In this document: one piece after another, positions 1-9,293 of the stretch
Layout: the number at the start of each line of letters is the position of its first letter
How positions within the stretch are numbered: the stretch's first letter is position 1
NCBI GenBank assembly: GCA_025765615.1
Contig: JAIVFJ010000191.1
Span: 59,466 to 123,465 of the forward strand
Source: Zopfochytrium polystomum
Lineage: Eukaryota > Chytridiomycota > Chytridiomycetes > Chytridiales > Chytridiaceae
Direction: 5' to 3'
Length of the DNA stretch: 64,000 nucleotides
Made by a program: the position numbers and the translations under genes
The notes under the pieces: model-generated
What the model saw: the letters and a program-made list of their open reading frames with translations, nothing else
The model's database searches: none
Told to the model about the DNA's origin: nothing

Positions 1-1
1 G

Positions 2-1081
2 GGTGAAGGCCGCACACAAGGTTTGCTTTGCTGGATTCCTGCCATTTTGTCAACATTCTCGACCGAAGCTGACCTCCATCGGCAGGCCTTTTTGCTATCG
101 CGTGGGATCCTGGACAAGGACAATAGCGACTGCATCTTGGCCAAATGGCACCCCGATTTTGATTTGGCGACAGTCCCAGACATCCCTCGCCGAAAGACAC
201 CCCGCGGACCAGTCGCACCTCTCACAAACAAGGCGAAAGACGTGCCGCCTAAATTTTCGGTCGCATCGGATTCGAAGAACGTGGATTGCAACGAAAACGC
301 AGAAAACCCGACTATATCAGTCGCCGCTGAGGGGCCGACGTTCGCGGCCGATGCGAAGGCAGCCAACATTAACTCAGATTCGACATCCTCGAAGCAAGAT
401 CCCACAAAGCCCAATACTCTGCCACTTGAGAAGCCGCTTTCGCGTGCCGCAGCCATACTGCAGAGGGTAGCGTTCGCCGCTAGCCATCCATGATAAACCG
501 CGTTGACCGAATATATTTGTTTATGCCAGATCCGAGACAAGGAAAAGGCGGCAGCTGAGTCGCAAATGTACAAGCCTCGCTACGACGCTGCCACAATTAA
601 GCGGCGCGCAATGCTCAGTCGAATATATCAAGTTGGTCTTGGACTCACATGGTACGTGTGCATTATATATGGCCTACCATTTTAATGCAAAAAAAAACAC
701 AAAAAACTTACTTATCAACGCTTCTCCTTTTTTCGCGCAGCCTCTTCTCATCGAGGAAAAAAAGTGTGCTGCCACTGCAAGACGTCGGCGATTACATTCA
801 AACGTCGGTCTCGACGCCGCTGTCTCATCGTGAGTAATCAATTTCACTCTTGACTGCTTTGCCGGGAAACCGCTAATCCCTCCCCATTTGACACCGCAGT
901 CGAAGCTTGCGACCACATTCGCCTCCTCGCCGAAATATACCCCGATTGGTGCACTATCGTTCAAACAAATAGCGGCGCCGTGGTCAGGCTCGAAGAACTG
1001 AAGGACGTTGACCCTCTGGCGACGCTGAAAAAGCGCGTTGGAATATTGCTCGTGGGCGGCCCAAGCTCGAGCGGAACCTGA
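2..1081 (+). CDS. CDT1: DNA replication licensing factor CDT1 (5' partial)
   Basis: Encodes the C-terminal half of CDT1, which loads the MCM helicase at origins in G1. Exons read as 2-466, 530-651, 741-829 and 900-1081; all joins are GT-AG and keep frame (phases 0, 2, 1). The first exon ends the geminin-binding/middle domain with the motif KWHPDFDLATVPDI, which matches the family signature WHP-x-F-x(4)-VPDI. After an acidic linker comes ILQR-IRDKEK, then the C-terminal winged helix that binds MCM, including SSRKKSVLPL and EACDHIRLLAEIYPDW. The stop is TGA at 1079-1081. The first ORF would run into a stop at 491 without the 467-529 intron, which supports splicing there. The N-terminus lies upstream of the window. 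Assignment rests on remembered family motifs, but order and spacing agree throughout. Confidence 0.85.
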
Positions 1082-1498
1082 GAGGGGGGTAAAGCCACTG
1101 TTGGTGGCTCCCTCTCTCTTTTCGGTTGTTGCTCATGTTCTCGTTCGAAACCTCCCCTCTTTTGTTATTTATTTGACACGGCCTGTCCCCACTTGTGCCA
1201 TTTATATGCCTGAAATCCTCCACCTGATTTGATTGCACCCTTTTCTTCTCCCTTTTCTGTTGCCTGTTCTGTCTACCCACATTCTGCTCCCAAGCATGTT
1301 TCCGTTTGCTGTGCTTGAATTCCTCGCTGCGCTTCATCTGAGTCCGCTGCTTCTCCCTGTTGCCGTCTCTGTTGCCCATCACTGTTGCTCCACTCCCTCG
1401 ACCTTCTTTTGTTCTTTACAATCTCTGCTGACAAAACTTTGACTGCTCTACCGTATGCTTCATTTTCGCGGTCAGCGCTGATCAGCGGCGGTCCACAG

Positions 1499-1553
1499 TT
1501 CCTTTGCATGTAAAGGAAGCTCCCCGCTCTCTTTCCACCACTGCTACCGCGTG
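1499..1553 (-). pseudogene. LQWWK-repeat gene fragment
   Basis: Reading the minus strand gives a single repeat core, QWWKESGELPLH, right after an in-frame stop. It is an isolated remnant of the ankyrin-like repeat family whose intact member lies at 17086-18403. Nothing else of a gene is visible around it; 1082-1498 is otherwise pyrimidine-rich sequence after the CDT1 stop with no recognisable feature. Confidence 0.5.
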
Positions 1554-1561
1554 CTTCCGTC

Positions 1562-2108
1562 ATGACGCACCGCACGCTCCGAGTACCAGCGCTCCGGCGG
1601 CCATCGTCGCCACCGCAATCCGGTTTGATCGATCTGGTGGATCCAAACGTTCGCCCATTTAGGCAACCTTCGAGATGGGATATCGGCCGTCCGTTCTCAT
1701 CATCGGCTCGCCTCTGCTTGAAAGACGGGATCAGCCAAGCTGTCCTGAGACGGGACCAATTGTGGTATTGGAGGCCAATAAATATGAATTAAAACGCTGG
1801 CGCCCGGCAAACTCTTTCTGCGCTTTCTCCAGAGCATTGCCGGTCAGCCCGGTGGGTACATACAGGTACTTAATCCAGTCCAACAACAAAAAAAAAAAAA
1901 AACAGCCCGCAAGGGACCGTGATCACTCATCGCAAAAGAGGTGGCCGCAAACCATGACGCTCGAATATCAAGCAGGTGATTTTTGTTCTTTCGCCCAAAA
2001 CAGTGAGGCCTTACCCTCCGAGACGGGTCAGGGACGATCGCGGTTTGAGATCGCAAAACGCGAAGACGGCTTGAAAAAAATTTTTTGCGCCCCGAGCCAG
2101 GGATTTCA
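1562..2108 (+). other. Unassigned stretch with an open plus-strand frame
   Basis: The plus strand is open from 1675 to 2196, with a compositionally plausible first part (GPIVVLEANKYELKRW) and a poly-A run at 1890-1904. I do not recognise the product, there is no clear start or splice pattern, and the 3' part overlaps the minus-strand repeat pseudogene. It could be a short piece of a decayed gene. Confidence 0.25.
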
Positions 2109-3008
2109 CTACGCAGCGCCAACGTTCGCGAATATCCAAGGGCGGTCTTTACCAACAGACCGCTCGGACTTAGATCGACCTGGCTTGACATCGTAATCCA
2201 ACGGGAGTCTACTCTCCTTCCACCACTGCAGCACGCGGGGCTGTCCATTTCTGCTGGCCTCGAAAACGACTCGATTGTCACGCTTCAGTTCCAACTCGCT
2301 GTCCTTCTTCCACCACCGTGGAAAGTCGGTTGATGCACAGTCGACGGGATCCACCATCGCCCATTCGTTGTAAACAAGCAGCAGCCCTTCCCGCTCTCTT
2401 TCCGCCACTGCAAGGTCTGCGTGCTGCCGGCGTGATTCATTGCAAGCGCCATCTAACGGAGCTCCAGGCCGCTGTCCAGCCACCACTGCAGTAGCTCGAC
2501 TGACTTTGCGTCATCCAATGGCGCTGGTGGTGCACGATGCTTCGAAACGCGTGCGCGGCAGGCGGCGCAGAAGAAAGTCGAGGAGGCCTCGGTGGAGTCC
2601 ACGCGGATCGAGGAAATAGCGGCGGCCGCCGATCGTCATCAGCGAGGTGGCTTGGATTCTGGGGATGCGGAGGAGGGAGGCGAGTGTGTAGGGATCGAGC
2701 GTGGGCGTGGAGTAGCGACAGATCTGGATTGAGACGACGGCGGGAAAGCGACCGATGTAATCGGTCGGCAGTGGTTCACCCGACCATCTTTTCTGGTGTC
2801 TTCCACTTGAAGACTCGTGAAGAACAAACTTACTCGGCATATTCTTCAGGAAGGACTCTTGTGTGTAGCTGGACGGACAGAGATCAATTACAGCTTCAAC
2901 TGTGGAACTGAAAGAGAGAGCAATTATATTTGGAATGGCAGGTCCTGCCCGTGGCCGCGTATCCAGTGTGGTCCTCGACCTCGTCGTGGCTGGTGAAATC
3001 GAGCACAC
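2109..3008 (-). pseudogene. LQWWK-repeat family pseudogene
   Basis: Minus-strand remains of a repeat protein. The 5' part (2511-3008) is open and contains a stretch around DPYTLASLLRIPRIQA that resembles the equivalent stretch at 15102-15410, so the two loci share an N-terminal domain that I cannot name. Repeat cores follow in shifted frames: LLQWWLDSGLELR near 2470 (ended by a stop), a degenerate LQWRKESGK near 2400, and VLQWWKESRLPLDYD near 2220. Frame changes and stops between the cores mean no continuous protein. The repeat units are ankyrin-like helix pairs in the intact relative. It may be one decayed gene or two fused fragments. Confidence 0.6.
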
Positions 3009-3306
3009 AAATCGATAAGTGCTCGTTTAACGGATCAAATTCTGTATGGTAGTACATAGCTCCTCACAGCTGCAACGTTTATAATCCATTTATTCCGATA
3101 TATGTACCTACGCAGCAACATTTTCTTTTCAAAAGCAGCAGAGAGATACCAGACAGGGGATTGAGAAACGGAAAAAGAGAGCGCAGCGACATTCCAGCGC
3201 GCTAAACGAAAAGGAAACTGAAAATCCAGGTTGAGAAGAGATTCAACTTCTCAACAAGGACACTACCTCGACGCCGTCCACCCCACGAAATCAGCGCAAT
3301 TTACAT

Positions 3307-5214
3307 TCACCCCGCCGTAATCCCCGCGACCGTCGACACGACCCTCGCCGCGATCCCGCCCACTGTCGCCTTGACCTTCACCGTCACCCCCGGGCTCAAC
3401 GCGTTCCCGACGCACGCGACGCTCAACGGGAACGACAGCACGGCGCCCGGGTTCGGCTGGTCGTCGAGCGTCGCGAACGACCAGGTCCCCTGCGCGGCGG
3501 AAAAGACGGACGAGCCGGCGTTCCAAGGGGTCGAAATTGCGGTGGGGGGGGTCGAGAAGGAGAGAGAGACGAGGGGGAGCCCGGTTTCGGCGGTCGGGGG
3601 TGGGTCGATGCTGAGCGTGAAGGCGGCTTGGGTGCCCCCCGTCGCGGGCCAGCAGCCTGTGAAGCCGACGCCGACAGTCAGGGTGGTGGTGGTGCCGCCA
3701 CCTGTGGCCGGGGTGGAAGGGGTGGTGGTGGCTACGGCGGCGGCGGGGGTTGAGGCTGGCTTCGAGGTGGCAGGAGCCACGACTGCTGCGGCGGTGGATG
3801 ATTTGCTGGTAGGAGCGGGGGCGGCGGCGGCGGCGGCGGCGCCGAGCTTTCCGACGCCGGCGTTGGCGGTGACAAAGGCGGCGACGCTGGCGGCGGGCAT
3901 CGGGGTGACGCCCGAGACGGCGGCGACGCCCGAGAAGGACGACAGCGGGTCCGTTTCGAGCCGTGAGACGGCGCCGGAGCCGCCCGTGACCGAGTTGGGG
4001 ACGCACGCGCGGCCCAAGGCGGCGGTGCAGGCCGCCGCGTCGGCCGCGGTCTGCGGGAAAAAGAGCTTTCCGTCCAAGTTGGTGGTCACGGGCATTTTGA
4101 CGGCGTTGAAGACGTTGCCCTCCGCGAGTGTCAGGGACCCGAGCTCCGGGTCGATGGCGTGGCCGTCGACGGTTGTGTAGTAGTTGTTGACGAGGTGGAG
4201 CTTCTGGACGTAGCCGGCGGTGCCGCCAATGTGCGGGCCGCGGCCGGACGAGTCGTGGATCAGGTTTTGCGCGATGGTGATTTCGTCGTTGATACCGACC
4301 AGCAGCATGATCCAGTAGGACTTGTTGTTGCAATAGGGAGAAAAGTTGGTGACGCCGTTGAACTCGTTGTTGGAGATGGTGACACCTTTGCTGGCAGCGT
4401 AACCCTTTTGGGGGGAGATTCAATAAGTCAGTGGAAATGCGATAGATTTAGATATTGATCCATAAGCGCTGAATTCGACGCGCTTACCATGACGAGCTGC
4501 ATTCGGCCAATGTTTTGGGTGAAGCAGTGGTCGATCCAGACGCCGGTGGAGCCAACGACGGTGAAAGCGTCGCCACCCCACACAAACTGTGCGTTCAGGT
4601 CGGTGATCTTGATGTTTTGGACAATGACGTTGGACGAGCCGGATATTTTCAAACCGACGCCCTTCAAGCCGGCGTTTGCGCCAGAGCCGAGGATGGAAAT
4701 GTTGGAGCCGACGGCGAGCGGAGCTAGGGCCTGCTTGTTGTAGGTGATGGTGGCGGCGGGCTGGTTGGCGCAGTAGTTGACGCTGTTGATGGCCTGCTGC
4801 GGGCTTGGGCTGCACGACCAAGGGGAGCAGCCCTGGGCTGTGACAGTTCCTTGAGCGGCGGTGAAGTCGAATACTTTTGTGAGCTGGATGACGCGCGGAG
4901 TGGTTCCTTGCAGCATGGTGATGAGCTCGGCGTTGGTGGTTGGGATCATTGGGGTCTGGTCACCGCCGCCCGTGACACCTTATGTCGAAACACAGTGTGG
5001 CCACCTCGTTGTTAGAAAACTGAAAGACGAGGAAGCGAGCGCACACAGCAACGGGGGGAAGGGGGCAAGTTGACGGTGGGGCGTTACCGGCAGCAGCGGC
5101 CTGGCCAATGGGTGATCCGGTGGCCTTGAGCGCGTAGGCGGCGGGTGCAGCAGGAAGGAGGAGTGCCAGCGGCGCTGCGGCAGCGGCGGCGAGGAAGAGG
5201 AGAAGGACGGGCAT
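3307..5214 (-). CDS. Secreted pectin lyase, PL1 family, with C-terminal accessory domain
   Basis: Secreted beta-helix lyase that cleaves pectin by beta-elimination. Exons 5214-5088, 4978-4488 and 4404-3307 join in frame to 571 residues. Residues 1-26 form an Ala/Leu-rich signal peptide. The second exon starts with VTGGGDQTP, the usual mature N-terminus of fungal pectin lyases, and carries VWGGDAFTV and WIDHCF. The third exon holds SSGRGPHIGG, where the Arg matches the catalytic Arg of PL1 enzymes, and DGHAIDPE. The parallel frame of the same strand (Arg/His-rich) is a shadow. After the catalytic domain comes an Ala/Thr/Ser-rich linker of about 80 residues and a final domain of about 130 residues whose pattern of spaced Trp and aromatic residues recalls CBM2-type carbohydrate-binding modules; that last point is inference. 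A chytrid would use it on pollen or plant debris. Confidence 0.88.
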
Positions 5215-6449
5215 GTTGGCTTAAGAGCGCGCGACGAACTAACAAGCTGGACGAATCACGGCGGTTGATGGATGGGGGGATGGGGGATGGGAATCGAAAG
5301 GGGCGCGACCGTTCTTGCTGCTGTGCTGTGGCTGCTCTGCTGCCGGGTGCTGGGGGGGGGTTGAGGGGGGTTGTTGGGTTTGGAGGGAGGGGCGAGTGCG
5401 GGCGTCGACGCGGTTGGGGCGGCAAATGATGGCTCAATTATCTCGGCTCGCCGCATGAACGGCATGAATACTTCATATACTGGCTGTCTGTCTGTCTGTC
5501 TGTCGTCTCTTACTCTCCTCTTTGTCTGCTCGCTCCATGAGCGAAGTTCCATTTTTGCATTTGAACGAGTCCCTCCTTTTTCCAATCCAATGCCGGCGGA
5601 CTTCGCCGCTCTGTCGCTCGCGTCCAAAGCAAAAAAAAAAAGAAAAACAAGAAAAAGGAAGAAAATCTCTCCTTCCCTTTTTTGGCAATTCTGTGCATGG
5701 AATGATCTAAGTCCATGTTAACTATCCACGCAACCTTGCCGCACAACAAAGCTTGGCATTTCCCTTTCAAACATGGAATCGGGATCATGTGGCGAAGATT
5801 GGTTCAAACATTGGTTCGCAAAATAGCTCTTTATTCACCCTCACCTAGTTGCCCTGACCCGTCTCCTTTTACCTTCCGCCATCGACCAACGGCGGCAGCC
5901 GCAGCAATCACGGCCAGACAGGAGAACAAGTGCGTTCTGCCGCCGCCGCTGCTGCCTTCAAGGTCTGGAACGTTGCCAAAACTACAGTTTTGGCCTTAAT
6001 GCGATGCGGTATCGCAAGAGTATCGAGGCTATGTAATTGGTATGCGGGGAATCAAACACAGTACCTGATACAACACGCGAGCGCTGTTGCCATTTCACTA
6101 TTCGGTACAATTTTCGCCTCCTAGTCGGTGAATGGTGGATTACAAAAAATGTGATCAGTTTAATGTAATCAATTTTCGAGCTGCTTGAGATGGGTTCATT
6201 TGAAGTGAATTTCGCCGACTGACGGCAGCTGCCACCGCAGCCGGGCCTCAAACGAGCAAACGATCTGACGACCTCAACTAGCACTTGCGCCCTGCTGCTG
6301 CTACCGCCTGTCGTCTAGCTTAGGTCGCTCGCGCGCGATGATCGAGGAAAAAGGTCAGCGCCGTGTTCAGCCAGTCGCTCGAGTCCTTTTGTCCTCAAGT
6401 TTGGGCTCTTCTTCAAACCCTTTAGTCAACTTTATCATTTCGCCTCAAG
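5215..6449. other. Intergenic, upstream of pectin lyase
   Basis: No gene found. It holds a G-run and a (CTGT)n microsatellite at 5484-5504, A-rich runs near 5632-5650, and at about 6001-6090 a sequence similar to 43015-43105 (GGTATCGCA ... GGGGAATC) that resembles a decayed tRNA T-arm on the minus strand. The pectin lyase promoter must lie in its first few hundred bases. Confidence 0.4.
5484..5504. repeat. (CTGT)n microsatellite
   Basis: About five perfect CTGT units. A similar tract is found at 22138-22230. Confidence 0.9.
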
Positions 6450-6612
6450 TCGACGCATGTGGCTACTTTTATCCTCTGCCGAGACATTCCCTGAATGGTG
6501 CTCTCTCGTCGACGGTGGAACGCGAGTCGGATTCAAAGTCCAGGCTGATCGTGGTGGTCCATTGCTGACGCTTGAGAAGGGAGTTGCAGACCTACTTGCA
6601 ACCGACAGTTGA
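6450..6612 (+). pseudogene. CDT1 last-exon fragment, frameshifted
   Basis: A copy of the terminal CDT1 exon. It aligns base by base with 7948-8109 (GCATGTGGCTAC against GCGTGTGACTAC, then PEWCSLVDGG and LEKGVADLLA) but lacks one base in the LLAE codons, so the first part is out of frame with the second. No acceptor AG remains at its start. It ends in TGA at 6610-6612, and the sequence after it (to about 6800) resembles the 3' flank of the 6868-8109 copy, so the duplication included the 3' untranslated region. Confidence 0.75.
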
Positions 6613-6867
6613 TCGAATCTGCTCGCCTCCTTTCGGTGTGGTTATGACTGCTGGTATTTTGTGTCCATGTCCTCCTGTTATTGTATCTTTCTTTATGCAC
6701 TTGCTCTCTTAATGCATTTTCTTGTTTCCCTTCCGCACACCCATGTTTTTTTTTCTTTCCTTCTGCTTTCGTCCCAGGAACGTTTGTCATCAGAGCAAAG
6801 CATTGTCGTTGCTACACCCACACTCTCACATTGAAAGCAGCGGACGCAAGCTAGGCGTTTTTTCAGC

Positions 6868-8109
6868 GCCCATCACCGATTTCTTTGCCCCATCGTCCCT
6901 CAGTCCCCTGCCGCTCTCCGAAGAAGAAGAGCAACGACCAAACGCCACAGCCACCACCACCAGCACCGCCGCCTACTTCGCGCAGAGATCCGCCCTCCCA
7001 GCGATCGCAACGATCATCCCCACCCGACGACTCCTGCACCCCGCAGACAGTGTGGAGCAGCCCGAGTCTTGCACCACCGCCGCATGGTCAGAGCCCCTGC
7101 CACATGAACAAGAAGACGCTCTGTCCATCGCACCGATCGCCGCCGATGTCGACGTGAAAAGCGCCCTCAAAAATCAGTATTTGACTGAAAATTCACCGCC
7201 GTGAGTTTGCTTTGCCTTTCCTTTTTCCCGGCACTCAACCAATGAGTTACAAGTTGTCAGCCGGATTCAAACGGTTTCCCCTCAACGCCAGTCAAACAGA
7301 CGTTGATCGATCCCTCTATAACGCCGCTCTCCCAGCGGCGCAAGAGACTCTTTGACGATGAGGATCTGGCTCACGTCGACTTGCAGGAACCCTTGACCGA
7401 GATCTCATTGTAAAGTTTTTTTTCGTTTTTTTCGTTTCACTCCTCAACTCGATTCAAAGCCAGCAGCTGCGATCAAGGGGGGCCGTTCCGGAACGAACCG
7501 AATTCCGCTCGCCTCGACCCCTAACGCCGACATCGGCCTCCAGGACTCAACCGCACCGCCTCCTCCTCATGAACGCTGCCTCCCCCCGCCTGCCAAAGGA
7601 GCAGGCAGTCAAAGAAGTGCAAATCCACAAAAAGCACCCGTACGACGCTGCAACAACGAAGCGGCTCACTATGCTCAGTCAGCTGCGCACAGTTGCCCTT
7701 GGGCTCACAAGGTGAGGATGGGAAAATGTAACCACGAGCGTTGAACTAGAAAAAAAAACGAAAAAAAACTGATCAGCCGATCTTCGTTTATTACCGCAGC
7801 CTTCTCTCACCAACGGAAAAAAGGGGGTTGTCATTGCGGGCTGCGGGCCAACACGCTCAAACTGTCTTCAGCACGCGACCTCCCCTCGGTAAGTTGACTT
7901 CACTTTCGTTATTCACTTTCACCTATTAATTGCTTTGTGCTGCAGCGGAGGCGTGTGACTACGTTCGGCTTCTCGCCGAAATATGCCCCGAGTGGTGCTA
8001 CCTTGTCGAAGGTGGCAACTGGGTCAGATTCAATGCCCAGCCTGGACGTGGTCCGTTGCCGACGCTAGAGAAGCGAGTTGCGGACCTACTTGCAGCACAA
8101 AAAGATTGA
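6868..8109 (+). pseudogene. CDT1-like paralogue lacking the middle domain
   Basis: The last exons are well preserved. Splicing 7711/7800 and 7888/7946 gives YDAATTKRLTMLSQ, then SLLSPTEKRGLSL, then EACDYVRLLAEICPEW, with intron phases 2 and 1 identical to those of the CDT1 copy at 2-1081; stop TGA 8107-8109. Upstream, an open frame to 7200 starts near S-A-P-ITDFF (codons at 6872-6886), similar to the PIP-box/TD motif found at CDT1 N-termini though without the usual Gln. A further open segment (about 7254-7409) contains QRRKRLF, a cyclin-binding type RxL motif. The geminin-binding/middle domain is absent between them and the frames of the 7464-7711 exon do not connect cleanly, so the copy is probably non-functional or encodes a shortened protein. 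No good start codon was found. Confidence 0.6.
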
Positions 8110-8829
8110 TTGATTGAAGCTGCCAAAGCGTTCGCTCTATTTCCGTGTAATTATAACTGCTCCTCCTATTTTGTGTCCATTTCCTGTTCTTCTAATATTC
8201 ATTATACCCTTTGATTCTCCCGTTCTATGATGCACTGGAATACTTGTTGAGCTTCTTCTGCATGTTCTTTTTCCTCCTGGTTCTCCCTGACGGTTTTCAG
8301 TTAGCCAAACTTCCCTTTTCTTTCACCTTCGTCCTTGTTGCGTTTGTTATCCGAACAAACAAATTGCAGCCAACGTGCCGATGTAATGCAGAAAACTCGA
8401 ATGTTTACTTCCTCGTTTATAGGTGTATTGGACAAAGTGCACAACCAGAAAGAGCGGTCCCTACCGACGCATTGTAATTAAAGCAATATTTGAGAGCTTA
8501 TTCCAACACTCGGCACTCGCGTCAGACTCTCGCATGTCGCACCATCGCTTTGGCGTTCTGGTGAAGGCGCACTTGCCGTTTGGGCTAACGTTTTCCCGTC
8601 CACCAAAGGATAAGAATGTGGCGCGAGCAACCCACTCCAGGTAACTCTGGCTTTCGTATTTTTCAATTGACCCACTCCATATCGTTGGTTCAGTTGCGCA
8701 AAAACGTTTGTTCTCTCGCCAGAAGGGCTAAACATGCAGTACAGTACACGAGGGACGTAGGTAAGCACGCTACGTGGAGTAAACACTAAAAGAGGGTGTT
8801 ACAGAATCGTCATCCATCAGCCACTGAAG
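8110..8829. other. Intergenic, no feature recognised
   Basis: The first 250 bases are the CDT1-like 3' flank shared with 6613-6800. The rest shows only short unconvincing ORFs on both strands. Confidence 0.4.
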
Positions 8830-9058
8830 CCCTCATCCGGAAGCCAACATTCGCTCTCGTTGAACTTAATAATGACGGAAGCGGGTCTGGCACTTTGAGC
8901 AACCTGCTCCATTTCCACCAGACGACAACCTCCTCTTTGTAACGGCAATTGTCGCGATTATCCAGCTTCAAACCTCTTCAAACGAAACCTTCAGCGGGAG
9001 CCTGCTGCCCTTCCACCACTGAAGAATGGGCAGTTCCGTGGCCGTTGAACCCTGATTA
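8830..9058 (-). pseudogene. C-terminal fragment of an LQWWK-repeat gene
   Basis: On the minus strand it reads LPILQWWKGSRLPLKVSFEEV, an in-frame stop, and then, in another frame, EEVVVWWKWSRLL. This matches the last repeat and tail of the intact protein at 17086-18403 (VLQWWKDSGLPLKV ... DVVDWWEASRLL), so it is the decayed 3' end of a family member. The repeats that should precede it are gone. Confidence 0.65.
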
Positions 9059-9293
9059 ACCATGTGAAACAAACTGCGGAATTTATTGTTGCTCTTTGAA
9101 AGAAAGATCATTTCTGCGAGAGAGGGGCTGAGCGCCCTGCAGCGCCGTGAAGTCCTACAGCGTACAATAATAAATCACATTTCAAAGTGACAAAAATCAA
9201 ACAAAAGAAACCAAGAGAAGCAAGAGGAACACATCATCAAGATGAAGTTCGAGTATTGGAAACAGAGCAGCAGTATCTTCCAGATTGGTGTAG

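Noticed and set aside
3371..4180. 269-codon plus-strand ORF
   Set aside because: Antisense shadow of the pectin lyase; Val/Ala/Gly-rich and without features.
3263..4423. 386-codon minus-strand ORF rich in Arg and His
   Set aside because: It is the neighbouring frame of the pectin lyase third exon; composition is what a +1 shadow of GC-rich Ala/Thr codons gives.
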